Shown here piece after piece: positions 43,067 through 51,159 of a stretch of DNA of 61,600 bases. The translations under genes were made by a program, and so were the position numbers. Position 1 is the first letter of the stretch; each line of letters begins with the position of its first letter. This DNA comes from JAGSOU01 sp049974865 (lineage in GTDB: Bacteria; Pseudomonadota; Alphaproteobacteria; Rhodobacterales; Rhodobacteraceae). The notes under the pieces are model-generated. The model made no database searches. It saw nothing but the letters and a program-made list of their open reading frames with translations, and had not been told where the DNA came from. The stretch covers positions 1-61,600 of the forward strand of contig JBNGCX010000018.1 of the NCBI GenBank assembly GCA_049974865.1, in the 5' to 3' direction.

Positions 43067-44194
43067 TCAGAACGGCCCGTCTTCCAACACCCCGTCCGCG
43101 CTCATCTGGGCATAGAGCAGCCCCTCGCGCAGGCCGCGGTCCGCCACCGACAGCCGGTCGGTCGGCCAGACCCGCATCAGCGCCTGCAGGATCGCCGCGC
43201 CCGACATGATCAGCGCATGCCGGTCGCGCCCGATGCGCGGGTCCACACGCCGCCCCTCGGGGCCGAGGTTCAGGTAATCGCGGATCACCCTGTCGATCTG
43301 GTCCGAGGTCATGCGCAGCCCGTCGACCTTGTTGCGGTCGTAGCGCTTCAGCCCCAGGTGGCTGGCCGCCACCGTGGTCACGGTGCCTGAGGTGCCGATG
43401 ATCTGGAACCCCTCGCGGGCCTGCTCGCGCGCGTAGGGCGAGAAATCGGCGAGGTTCTCCTCGAAGAACCAGCTCATCAGGGCGAACCGCGCCGCGTCGT
43501 CCTCGACGTCGTCGAATTTCTCCTTCAGCGTCGCCACGCCCAGCGGCACGCTGATCCAGTCCACCACCTTGGCGGTCGGGAACGGGCTCTCGGGCGCGTG
43601 GAAGCCGGCATGCAGCCGCATGATGGCGCGCGGGCGTTCGTGCCGCGGCACCGCGCTGAGGTCGATCCAGACCAGCTCGGTCGAGCCGCCGCCGATATCG
43701 ACCACCAGCAATTGCTCGGTCCGGGTGGACACCAGCGGCGCGCAGGAGACGACGGCCAGCCGCGCCTCCTCCTCGGGCTGGATGATCTCCAGCCGCAGCC
43801 CGGTCTCGCGCCGCACCCGGCGCATGAACTCGCGCGCGTTGCCGGCGCGGCGGCAGGCCTCGGTTGCGACCAGCCGCATCCGCGTGACGCCGTGCTTTTC
43901 CAGCTTGGAGCGGCAGATGCGCAGCGCCTGCACCGTGCGCCCGATGGACGAGCGCGACAGGCGGCCGGACATCTCCAGCCCGGTGCCGAGCTGCACCGAT
44001 TTCGAGAAACTGTCGACCACATGGAACTGGCTGCCCTTGGGCTGGGCAATCAGCATGCGGCAGCTATTGGTGCCGAGGTCCAGCGCAGCATAGAGCTCCG
44101 CCGGGTCGGGCTTATTCGGCGCGGGGGTTGCAACCGGTTTCGGGAACGCGCCCGCACCATTCGGACGCCTGGGCGCCATTCTCACGCCCTCCAT
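43067..44194 (-). CDS. Ppx/GppA family exopolyphosphatase/guanosine pentaphosphatase
   Basis: The 375-residue ASKHA-fold phosphatase has YAALDLGTNSCRMLIAQP (phosphate loop 1), VVDIGGGSTELVWIDL (loop 2) and IIGTSGTVTTVAASHLGLKRYDR. The C-terminal HD domain of long Ppx is missing, so it is of the short form typical of alphaproteobacteria. Substrate may be polyphosphate or pppGpp. An Arg/Pro/Ala-rich N-terminal extension precedes the domain. It lies 36 bp upstream of rlmE on the same strand. Confidence 0.9.
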   Translation of the reverse strand: MEGVRMAPRRPNGAGAFPKPVATPAPNKPDPAELYAALDLGTNSCRMLIAQPKGSQFHVVDSFSKSVQLGTGLEMSGRLSRSSIGRTVQALRICRSKLEKHGVTRMRLVATEACRRAGNAREFMRRVRRETGLRLEIIQPEEEARLAVVSCAPLVSTRTEQLLVVDIGGGSTELVWIDLSAVPRHERPRAIMRLHAGFHAPESPFPTAKVVDWISVPLGVATLKEKFDDVEDDAARFALMSWFFEENLADFSPYAREQAREGFQIIGTSGTVTTVAASHLGLKRYDRNKVDGLRMTSDQIDRVIRDYLNLGPEGRRVDPRIGRDRHALIMSGAAILQALMRVWPTDRLSVADRGLREGLLYAQMSADGVLEDGPF

Positions 44195-44264
44195 TTCGAG
44201 TTGCTTCCAAGGTAGTCACTGCTGCGGCGCTGCGCAAGATGCCGCCGACGCGCCGCACGGCTTC

Positions 44265-44284
44265 ATAATCTTGTTGAAGATTAT
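44265..44284. promoter_or_regulatory. Palindrome upstream of the methyl-folate/corrinoid operon
   Basis: ATAATCTT and AAGATTAT form a perfect 8-bp inverted repeat around GTTG. It lies in the only AT-rich patch of the 229-bp gap between the divergent Ppx/GppA gene and the operon starting at 44424, so it is a candidate operator for either. The binding regulator is unknown. Confidence 0.45.
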
Positions 44285-44423
44285 TCCGATGCCGCCCCCT
44301 TGGCCGCCCCGCCCCTGCTGGCATAGACCCGAAGTCGCGGACCGTGCCCGTCATGTCGAAATCCGGCGCTGCCCGCCCGCCCGCGCGGCGTAGAAGCGAA
44401 GCAGGAGCAAGAAGGAATCAGCG

Positions 44424-44720
44424 ATGCCCGACGTCACGATCGTTTACTGGCGCGACATCCCGGCCCAGGTCATCGTCGGCAAGGGCCGGCGTGGGGCCAA
44501 GCGCGTGCTGGACGAACGGTTCGAGAAGGCCATCGACCGCTGCGCGATGAAGGTCGGCGCGAAGGACACCGACGCCTACCTGGCGGAATGGCGCAAGGCT
44601 GCGCCCTATCCCGCCGAGGGCGCGCCGGAGGAGATCGCCGCGGCCGAGGCCGCGCGGCTGGAGGCGGAGTTCGACGACGAGCGGCTCAAGGCGCTGATCC
44701 TGAATGACGGATGGACATGA
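44424..44720 (+). CDS. Small protein of the so-called virulence factor family
   Basis: The 98-residue protein VTIVYWRDIPAQVIVGKGRRGAKRVLDERFEKAI matches a small conserved family that pipelines label virulence factor without evidence of virulence. Its charged C-terminal half (EIAAAEAARLEAEFDDERLK) is helical. It is the first gene of the operon that encodes the MetF-like reductase and methyl-folate binding protein, which suggests an accessory role in folate/corrinoid methyl transfer. The start follows GCAAGAAGGAA. Confidence 0.8.
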   Translation: MPDVTIVYWRDIPAQVIVGKGRRGAKRVLDERFEKAIDRCAMKVGAKDTDAYLAEWRKAAPYPAEGAPEEIAAAEAARLEAEFDDERLKALILNDGWT

Positions 44721-44746
44721 CCCCGCGACAGCTTTGGGAGACCGCG

Positions 44747-45673
44747 ATGGCATTGCTGCACTTCAAACGGCGTGAAGACGCCCCCGCCCCGGTGAACGCC
44801 CAGGTCGAGGCCCTGCTCGAGGGCTATTCGATCGAGGTGATGCCGCGCACCGCGGCCAAGGTCGAGGATTTCCGCGACCTGCTGCCCGCGGGCACCCGCG
44901 TCTACATCGCCCATATCGACGGCACCCCGATCGAAGAGATGGTGGCCACCGCCCGGCGCCTGGCCGAGGACGGCTATGCCGTGATGCCGCATTTCCCGGC
45001 GCGCATCATCAAGGATCAGGCGACGCTGGCCGACTGGATCGCCCGCTACCAGGGCGAGGCGGGCGTGAAACAGGCGCTCTTGCTGGCCGGCGGTGTGGCC
45101 GAGCCGCAGGGCGATTTCCACTCCTCCATGCAACTGCTGGAGACGGGGCTGTTCGACAAGGCGGGCTTCACCCGGCTGCATGTCGCCGGCCACCCCGAGG
45201 GCAACCGCGACATCGACCCCGACGGCTCGGACCGCAACGTGATGGAGGCGCTGCGCTGGAAGCAGAAATTCGCCGAGACCACCGATGCCGAGATGGCGCT
45301 GGCCACCCAGTTCTGCTTCGAGGCAAAGCCGGTGATCGCCTGGGCCGACCGGCTGCGCGCCGAGGGTATCGAGCTGCCCATTCATATCGGCGTGGCCGGC
45401 CCGGCCAAGCTGCAGACCCTGGTGAAATTCGCCGTGGCCTGCGGCGTCGGCCCCTCGATCAAGGTGCTGCAGAAACGCGCCCGCGACGTGACCAAGCTGG
45501 TGCTGCCCTTCGAGCCGACCGAATTCGTCGCCGAGTTGGCCGCGCACAAGGCCGCGCATCCCGATTTCAACATCGAGCGGGTGCATTTCTTCCCGCTCGG
45601 CGGCATAAAGGCCAACGCCCAGTGGGCCATCGACAACGGCGGCCGCTCGGCCGTCCCCGCCAACCAGCAATAA
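44747..45673 (+). CDS. Methylenetetrahydrofolate reductase (MetF-like)
   Basis: The 308-residue TIM-barrel protein matches the MTHFR family: IEVMPRTAAKVEDFRDLLPAGTRVYIAHID, MPHFPARIIKDQATLADWIARYQ, LLLAGGVAEPQGDF, LHVAGHPEGNRDIDPDG and ATQFCFEAKPV. It would make 5-methyl-tetrahydrofolate, the methyl donor for the adjacent pterin-binding protein. The start at 44747 is preferred because GGGAG lies 6 bp upstream; ATGs at 44711 and 44717 would overlap or abut the previous gene. Length is typical for the flavin-only bacterial form. Confidence 0.88.
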   Translation: MALLHFKRREDAPAPVNAQVEALLEGYSIEVMPRTAAKVEDFRDLLPAGTRVYIAHIDGTPIEEMVATARRLAEDGYAVMPHFPARIIKDQATLADWIARYQGEAGVKQALLLAGGVAEPQGDFHSSMQLLETGLFDKAGFTRLHVAGHPEGNRDIDPDGSDRNVMEALRWKQKFAETTDAEMALATQFCFEAKPVIAWADRLRAEGIELPIHIGVAGPAKLQTLVKFAVACGVGPSIKVLQKRARDVTKLVLPFEPTEFVAELAAHKAAHPDFNIERVHFFPLGGIKANAQWAIDNGGRSAVPANQQ

Positions 45674-45685
45674 CAAGGAACGCCC

Positions 45686-46645
45686 ATGACCCGCACCGTC
45701 GTCGAGTCCAAGACCAAGACCGTCACCATCGGCTTTGACGAGCCGTTCTGCGTGATCGGCGAACGCATCAACCCCACCGGCCGCAAGAAGCTGGCCGCCG
45801 AGCTGGAGGCCGGCGATTTCTCCACCGTCGAGAAGGACGCGCTGGAGCAGGTCGCCTGCGGGGCGATGGTGCTCGATGTGAACGCGGGGGTGGTCTACAA
45901 CTCCAACCCCAACCCCAACGAGACCGAACCGCCCCTGATGCGCAAGATGATCGAGCTGGTGCAGGGGCTGGTCGACGTGCCGCTTTGCATCGACAGCTCG
46001 GTGCCCGGCGCGCTGGAGGCGGGGCTGGAGGCGGCCGAGGGCCGTCCGCTGCTGAACTCGGTCACCGGCGAGGAGGAGCGGCTGGAGCTGGTGCTGCCCC
46101 TGGTCAAGAAATACAACGTGCCGGTGGTGGCGATCTCCAACGACGACACCGGGATTTCCGAGGACCCCGACGTGCGCTTCGCCGTGGCCAAGAAGATCGT
46201 CGAGCGCGCCGCCGATTTCGGCATCCCGGCGCATGACATCGTCGTGGACCCGCTGGTGATGCCGGTGGGCGCGATGGCCACCGCCGGCCAGCAGGTCTTC
46301 GCCCTTGTCCGCCGGTTGCGCGACGAGCTGGGCGTGAACACCACCTGCGGCGCCTCGAACATCTCGTTCGGGCTGCCCAACCGGCACGGCATCAACGCCG
46401 CCTTCCTGCCCATGGCCATCGGCGCGGGCATGACCTCGGCCATCATGAACCCGGTGCGCCAGGTGGAGATGGAGGCCATCCGCGCCGCCAACCTGCTGAT
46501 GAACCACGACCCCAACGGCGCGGAATGGATCAGGTTCTCGCGCGTGCTGGACGCGGTGAAGGAGGGCACGCCCTTCCCCGAGGCGTCGAAAGCCTCCGCC
46601 GCCGCGGGCGGCGGGCGCGGCGGGCGGCGGCGCCGCCGCGCGTAA
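45686..46645 (+). CDS. Methyltetrahydrofolate-binding (pterin) methyltransferase
   Basis: The 319-residue protein has a dihydropteroate-synthase-like pterin barrel: FCVIGERINPTGRKKLAAEL, MVLDVNAGVVYNSNPNPNE, LCIDSSVPGALEAGLEA, VAISNDDTGISEDPDVRF, VDPLVMPVGAM and TTCGASNISFGLPNRHGINAAFL. It corresponds to the second module of MetH or to AcsE/MtrH-type methyltransferases, moving the methyl from folate to a corrinoid protein. It begins 12 bp after the reductase. The C-terminus is a glycine-rich linker ending in five arginines and alanine, like the tails of two partner proteins. Confidence 0.93.
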   Translation: MTRTVVESKTKTVTIGFDEPFCVIGERINPTGRKKLAAELEAGDFSTVEKDALEQVACGAMVLDVNAGVVYNSNPNPNETEPPLMRKMIELVQGLVDVPLCIDSSVPGALEAGLEAAEGRPLLNSVTGEEERLELVLPLVKKYNVPVVAISNDDTGISEDPDVRFAVAKKIVERAADFGIPAHDIVVDPLVMPVGAMATAGQQVFALVRRLRDELGVNTTCGASNISFGLPNRHGINAAFLPMAIGAGMTSAIMNPVRQVEMEAIRAANLLMNHDPNGAEWIRFSRVLDAVKEGTPFPEASKASAAAGGGRGGRRRRRA

Positions 46646-46681
46646 CCCGGTGTTAACCGAAGCCTGGACAAGCTGGAGGGC

Positions 46682-46912
46682 ATGGAGCATGCCCCGACCC
46701 GCAGCAACGCCGATTTCTGGATCGCGACGGTCTTCAGCGCGAAGGCCGTCGCCAGGGGCGCGGTGGTGCGCCGCTCGGTCCACTGGGTGGCGCGCGAGAT
46801 CGGCATCGAGCGTTTCGTGGACGAGGTGCAGCGCCGCGGCTATCACATGGTCGAAACCGGCGGGCAATTCGTCGTCATCTGCAACAAGGCGCCGCTGCGG
46901 ATCATCTGCTGA
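46682..46912 (+). CDS. Small conserved hypothetical protein of the corrinoid operon
   Basis: The 76-residue product reads NADFWIATVFSAKAVARGAV and continues with an RRSVHWVAREIG segment and a C-terminal strand FVVICNKAPLRIIC. I recall similar short Rhodobacteraceae proteins carrying an unexplained phosphoribosylanthranilate isomerase label, which cannot be right at this size. It sits between the pterin protein and the corrinoid reactivator, 36 bp after the former. A double palindrome follows its stop. Function unknown. Confidence 0.65.
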   Translation: MEHAPTRSNADFWIATVFSAKAVARGAVVRRSVHWVAREIGIERFVDEVQRRGYHMVETGGQFVVICNKAPLRIIC

Positions 46913-46913
46913 T

Positions 46914-46958
46914 CAATTTTTCTGCGAAAAATTGGCTCGATTTTTCGCAGAAAAATCG
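46914..46958. repeat. Paired palindromes, TTTTTC-N3-GAAAAA type
   Basis: Two perfect 9-bp hairpins stand 3 bp apart: CAATTTTTC/GAAAAATTG around TGC (46914-46934) and CGATTTTTC/GAAAAATCG around GCA (46938-46958). Their cores are reverse complements of each other. The same arrangement recurs at 59023-59101. They follow the stop of the small gene and may terminate or attenuate transcription into the reactivator gene, or be a dispersed REP-like repeat. Confidence 0.7.
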
Positions 46959-47020
46959 CATCTTCCCAGGCGGGCCCGGCGCGCCCTTTCCGCAGCACTC
47001 TCCGACCCCGGCATGGACCA

Positions 47021-49063
47021 ATGACCGATACCGATCCCCTCGTCATCTTCACCCCCTCGGGCAAGCGCGGCCGCTTTCCAGCGGGCACGCCCGTGCTGAC
47101 CGCCGCCCGCCAGCTCGGCGTCGATCTCGACTCGGTCTGCGGCGGGCGCGGGATCTGCTCCAAGTGCCAGGTCAGCCCCTCTTTCGGCGAGTTCCCCAAG
47201 CACGGCGTCACCGTGAAGGACGACGCCCTGAGCCCCTTCAACGCGGTGGAAAAACGCTACGACGAAAAGCGCGGGCTGAAGCCGGGCCGCCGCCTGGGCT
47301 GCCAGGCCCAGATCATGGGCGACGTGGTGATCGACGTGCCGCCCGAAAGCCAGGTGCACAAGCAGGTGGTGCGCAAGGCCGCCGCCGCCCGCGCCATCAC
47401 CATGGACCCGGCCACCCATCTCTATCTCGTCGAGGTGGATCAGCCCGACATGCACGAGCCCTCGGGCGATTTCCAGCGCCTCGCCGCGGCCCTGCAGGCG
47501 CAATGGGGCATCGACGGGCTGACCGCCCCCCTGCCCCTGCTCACCCGCCTGCAGCCCGCGCTGCGCAAGGGCGAGTGGCGCGTGACGCTCGCCGTGCACA
47601 CGCCGCGCGAGGGGGCCGCGCCCGAGTTGCTGGAAATCTGGCCCGGCTTCTACGAGGGCGGTCTTTACGGCCTGGCCATCGACCTCGGCTCGACCACCAT
47701 CGCCGCGCATCTGTGCAACCTCGCCAGCGGCGAGGTGCTGGCCTCCTCGGGCCTGATGAACCCGCAGATCCGCTTCGGCGAAGACCTGATGAGCCGGGTC
47801 TCCTACGCCATGATGAACCCGAACGGGGCGGCGGAAATGACCGCGGCCGTGCGCGAGGCGCTGAACACCCTCGCCCAGGGCGTCGCCGAGGAGGCCGGCA
47901 TCGCGCCCGAGGCCATCCTGGAGACCACCTTCGTCTGCAACCCGGTGATGCACCACCTGCTGTTGGGCATCGACCCGGTGGAGCTGGGCCAGGCGCCCTT
48001 CGCGCTGGCCACGTCCGAGTCGCTCGACCTGCCGGCCACCGATCTCGACCTCACCGCCATCAACCCCGCCGCGCGCGCCTATGTCCTGCCCTGCATCGCG
48101 GGCCATGTCGGGGCCGACGCGGCGGCCGTGGCGCTGTCGGAAGAGCCGCAGAAATCCGACGACCTCGTGCTGATCGTGGACGTGGGCACCAATGCCGAGC
48201 TGCTGCTGGGCAACCGCGCCCGCGTGCTGGCCTGCTCCTCCCCCACCGGCCCGGCCTTCGAGGGGGCACAGATCAGCGCGGGCCAGCGCGCCGCCCCCGG
48301 CGCCATCGAGCGGGTGGAGATCGACCCCGAGACCAAGGAACCGCGCTTCAAGGTCATCGGCTGCGACCTGTGGTCGGACGAGGATGGCTTCGCCGAGGCC
48401 ACAGCGGTGACCGGCATCACCGGCATCTGCGGCTCGGGCATCATCGAGGCGGTGGCCGAGATGCGCATCGCGGGGCTGCTGGACGCCTCGGGCCTGATCG
48501 GCTCGGCCGAGCAGACCGGCAGCGCGCGCTGCTTCCCCGAGGGGCGGACCCATTCCTACCTGCTGCACGATGCCAGCGCGGAGGGCGGGCCGCGCATCGC
48601 GGTCACGCAGGGCGACATCCGCGCGATCCAACTGGCGAAATCCGCGCTTTACGCGGGCGCGCGGCTGCTGATGGACGAGATGGGCGTGGACACCGTGGAC
48701 CGGGTGGTTCTGGCCGGGGCCTTCGGCGCGCATATCAGCCCCAAGCACGCCATGGTGCTGGGCATGATCCCCGACGCGCCGCTGGACAAGGTGACCAGCG
48801 CCGGCAACGCCGCCGGAACGGGCGCGCGCATCGCGCTGTGCAACCGCGCCGCGCGGGCCGAGATCGAACGGGTCGTGCGCCGGATCACCAAGGTAGAAAC
48901 CGCCGTCGAGCCGCGTTTCCAGGAGCATTTCATCGCCGCCAACGCCATTCCGCACGCCACCGCGCCCTTCCCGGAACTGCGAAAAACCACGCCCCTGCCG
49001 GAGGTCAATTTCAACACCGGCGGTGGCGGCGACGGCGGGCGCAGGCGGCGGCGCAGAAGCTGA
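47021..49063 (+). CDS. Corrinoid protein reactivator, [2Fe-2S] plus ASKHA domains (RACo/RamA-like)
   Basis: The 680-residue cytosolic protein has an N-terminal plant-type [2Fe-2S] domain with CGGRGICSKC (C40, C46, C49) and C94, a linker, and a C-terminal ASKHA ATPase with AIDLGSTTIAAHLCNLASGEVL, ILIVDVGTNAELLLGN-type loops and GAFGAHISPKHAM. Such proteins reduce inactive cob(II)alamin in corrinoid methyltransferases at the cost of ATP. It probably replaces the reactivation domain of MetH in this organism. The C-terminus has a Gly-rich linker ending in six arginines and serine, as on two partner proteins. Confidence 0.93.
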   Translation: MTDTDPLVIFTPSGKRGRFPAGTPVLTAARQLGVDLDSVCGGRGICSKCQVSPSFGEFPKHGVTVKDDALSPFNAVEKRYDEKRGLKPGRRLGCQAQIMGDVVIDVPPESQVHKQVVRKAAAARAITMDPATHLYLVEVDQPDMHEPSGDFQRLAAALQAQWGIDGLTAPLPLLTRLQPALRKGEWRVTLAVHTPREGAAPELLEIWPGFYEGGLYGLAIDLGSTTIAAHLCNLASGEVLASSGLMNPQIRFGEDLMSRVSYAMMNPNGAAEMTAAVREALNTLAQGVAEEAGIAPEAILETTFVCNPVMHHLLLGIDPVELGQAPFALATSESLDLPATDLDLTAINPAARAYVLPCIAGHVGADAAAVALSEEPQKSDDLVLIVDVGTNAELLLGNRARVLACSSPTGPAFEGAQISAGQRAAPGAIERVEIDPETKEPRFKVIGCDLWSDEDGFAEATAVTGITGICGSGIIEAVAEMRIAGLLDASGLIGSAEQTGSARCFPEGRTHSYLLHDASAEGGPRIAVTQGDIRAIQLAKSALYAGARLLMDEMGVDTVDRVVLAGAFGAHISPKHAMVLGMIPDAPLDKVTSAGNAAGTGARIALCNRAARAEIERVVRRITKVETAVEPRFQEHFIAANAIPHATAPFPELRKTTPLPEVNFNTGGGGDGGRRRRRRS

Positions 49064-49073
49064 ACGGAGGCGC

Positions 49074-49102
49074 TTGACCGGCGCCCCGGCGTCGACTATC
49101 TG
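49074..49102 (+). promoter_or_regulatory. Candidate promoter of tRNA-Gly
   Basis: TTGACC (49074-49079) and TATCTG (49097-49102) are 17 bp apart and end 10 bp before the mature tRNA. Confidence 0.45.
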
Positions 49103-49112
49103 AGAGGTCCGG

Positions 49113-49186
49113 GCGGGTATGATGTAATGGTAGCCTGTCAGCTTCCCAAGCTGAACGCGCGGGTTCGATTCCCGCTACCCGCTCCA
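49113..49186 (+). tRNA. tRNA-Gly (CCC)
   Basis: A 74-nt cloverleaf with encoded CCA: acceptor GCGGGTA/TACCCGC, anticodon stem TCAGC/GCTGA with loop TTCCCAA (anticodon CCC), T-arm CGGG/CCCG region around TTCGATT, discriminator T. It lies between the corrinoid reactivator gene and the adenosyltransferase-like gene. Confidence 0.93.
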
Positions 49187-49272
49187 GGATTTCCCGGTAT
49201 TTTGAGCCCTGACCGACCCGCCCCCGGCGGGACGCGCCCCCATGCGGCGCAGCGACGAAAGGACGACCGGCC

Positions 49273-49815
49273 ATGAAGCCCAGCAAGGATATCGACGAGG
49301 TCTGCTACCCGTTCATCTGCGAGACCTCGGCCCTGTGCGATTTCGAGGTGGTGACGGATGAACTCTGCGGCCATATCGGCGCCGCCCTGTCGCTGCTGCC
49401 CGAGAACATGGCCGATATCGCCGCCGATCTCGACCGGCTGCAGCCGCTGGCCTTTCACGTCAACGGCTCCATCCGCGGGCGGCTGGCCGTGACCGAAGAG
49501 GACATCGCCTGGCTGAAGGCGCGGCTCGGCCATTACCGCGGAGAGGTCGCCGACCGCATCGACGGCTTCATCCTGCCCCGGGGCGAGATGCCGGTGCCCT
49601 TCCTCAACCTCGCGCGTTCCGCCGCGAAGAAGGCGATCCGCCTGATGGTGCGGATCGAGGAAGAGGGCCGCGATGTGCCGCCCGAACTGCCGCGCATCTG
49701 CAACGTGATGTGCAATTTCCTCTTCACCGTGATCCTGGTGATCAACAAGCGCCGCGGGTTCCGGGAGACCCCCTTCGTCAGCAAGAGCTACGGCCGCGCG
49801 CCCCGCACCGCATAA
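49273..49815 (+). CDS. Cobalamin adenosyltransferase-like protein (PduO-type fold, divergent)
   Basis: The 180-residue helical protein resembles PduO-type ATP:corrinoid adenosyltransferases: CDFEVVTDELCGHIGAALSL matches the VDELNAxIG helix, and FILPRGEMPVPFLNLARSAAKKAIR matches the LPGGS/LHLARTVxRRAER helix. The N-terminal ATP-binding TGxGDxGxT loop of true enzymes is missing, replaced by MKPSKDIDEVCYPFICETSA. It is therefore unlikely to adenosylate B12 and may be a corrinoid-handling partner of the adjacent methyl-transfer system. The ATG at 49273 follows GAAAGGACGACC. Confidence 0.7.
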   Translation: MKPSKDIDEVCYPFICETSALCDFEVVTDELCGHIGAALSLLPENMADIAADLDRLQPLAFHVNGSIRGRLAVTEEDIAWLKARLGHYRGEVADRIDGFILPRGEMPVPFLNLARSAAKKAIRLMVRIEEEGRDVPPELPRICNVMCNFLFTVILVINKRRGFRETPFVSKSYGRAPRTA

Positions 49816-49828
49816 CGCAAAGAGACCG

Positions 49829-50299
49829 ATGACCCTGCCCTATCTCACCCCCCTCGACGACGACACACAGCGCGCCCACGGCATCGCCGCGCCCTGGCCC
49901 CTGGCCATCGCCGACCGCGTGCGGTTTTCCGAGCTCGACCCGCTGAACCACGTCAACAACGCCGCCTACATGAGCTGGTTCGAGGGCATAAGGGTGCGCT
50001 ATTTCCACGAATGGGACATCTCGCAGTACCGCGCGGGCGACCCGCGGCTGGTGATCCGCCGGGCCGAGGTCGATTACCTGCGCGAGATGAACATGGGCGA
50101 GGATTACATCCTGACCGCGCGCACCGTGAGCTTCCGCAACACCAGCTTCACCATGGAATACGCGCTCTGGGCCGGGGATCTGCGGGCCACCGGCTCGGCC
50201 GTGGTGGTGATGCTCGCCCCCGACGGCTCGGGCAAGATGCCCATCCCCGAGGCCCTGCGCCGGCGGTTCGAACAGGTCGACGGCGCGCGCCCGGCCTGA
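49829..50299 (+). CDS. Hotdog-fold acyl-CoA thioesterase (4HBT family)
   Basis: The 156-residue protein has the 4HBT signature RVRFSELDPLNHVNNAAYMSWFEGIRVRYF, with the catalytic aspartate in the ELDPLNHVNN loop, and the strand YILTARTVSFRNTSFTMEYALW. Such enzymes hydrolyse acyl-CoA or hydroxybenzoyl-CoA esters. It begins 13 bp after the adenosyltransferase-like gene and may be in the same transcript. Substrate unknown. Confidence 0.88.
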   Translation: MTLPYLTPLDDDTQRAHGIAAPWPLAIADRVRFSELDPLNHVNNAAYMSWFEGIRVRYFHEWDISQYRAGDPRLVIRRAEVDYLREMNMGEDYILTARTVSFRNTSFTMEYALWAGDLRATGSAVVVMLAPDGSGKMPIPEALRRRFEQVDGARPA

Positions 50300-50364
50300 G
50301 CGGGCATTGCCCCGCCCGCCCGCCGGTGCGATAACAGCCGCCGAGCCCGCGCCGGAGACCCCGC

Positions 50365-51159
50365 ATGGAAAAACGCGTCTACCTGAACACGCCCGAGAGG
50401 GCCACGCCGCTGACCCGGGCGCTGGCGCTGGTCTTCCCGCGCTACCGTTCGCACCTGGCCATCGCGCGCTACCCCGAGGACCTGCACGGCCCCCTGCGCA
50501 ACATGATCCTGACCACGGACCGGAAATTCCTGTTCGTGCGCAACCTGAAATGTGCCTGCACCTCGGTCGCGCAGGTGATGTATTACTATGGCGAGGGGCG
50601 GTTCTACCCCCGCTCCATCCACCGCGCGCAAAAGGGCATCTTGGCCGCCCGTTACCACTGGAACGAGGTGGAGCCGGTGTGGAAGGCCGGCACGGCGTTC
50701 ACCTTCACCTTCACCCGCCACCCGGAGAACCGCGCCTATTCGGCCTTCACCAATTTCTTCGTCGACAAGAGCAACATCGCCAAGCACAACCACTGGGGCC
50801 CGATGAAGGACCACGGCTATGACGAGGCCAGGGGCGAGTCCTACAATTTCGACGTCTTCCTCGATTACGTCGCCCACACGATGCAGATCAGCCCTCTGCA
50901 GACCTCGGCCCACTGGCGGCCGCAGGTTCTGAACATCGGCTACGGCAAGATCGACTACGACTTCATCGGCAAGGTGGAAAACCTGAACGCCGACATCCAG
51001 ACCGTGTTCGAGCGCGGCGGCGCGCCGGGCTTCCCGCCGCGGGCGGTGCTGGAGGCCCGTTTCAACCGCTCGGAGGCCAGGAAACCGCCGCTGACCGACA
51101 CGCAGCGCGCCCGCATCCGCGAGCTTTTCGCCGCCGATTTCGAGGCCTTCGGCTACTGA
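50365..51159 (+). CDS. Sulfotransferase family 2 (HNK-1 type) protein
   Basis: The 264-residue protein has the two PAPS-binding blocks of the sulfotransferase family: FLFVRNLKCACTSVAQVM (5' phosphosulfate loop, with the Cys-Ala-Cys-Thr-Ser core) and FTFTRHPENRAYSAFTNF (3' phosphate loop). No signal peptide or membrane anchor is seen. Bacterial members sulfate exopolysaccharide or lipid acceptors; nothing nearby identifies the substrate. It is convergent with pgi and overlaps its 3' end by 7 bp. Confidence 0.85.
   Translation: MEKRVYLNTPERATPLTRALALVFPRYRSHLAIARYPEDLHGPLRNMILTTDRKFLFVRNLKCACTSVAQVMYYYGEGRFYPRSIHRAQKGILAARYHWNEVEPVWKAGTAFTFTFTRHPENRAYSAFTNFFVDKSNIAKHNHWGPMKDHGYDEARGESYNFDVFLDYVAHTMQISPLQTSAHWRPQVLNIGYGKIDYDFIGKVENLNADIQTVFERGGAPGFPPRAVLEARFNRSEARKPPLTDTQRARIRELFAADFEAFGY

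Noticed and set aside
44606..48955. Very long minus-strand ORFs (753 and 680 codons) opposite the corrinoid operon
   Set aside because: Both are mirror frames of strongly conserved plus-strand enzymes and lack any recognisable motif.
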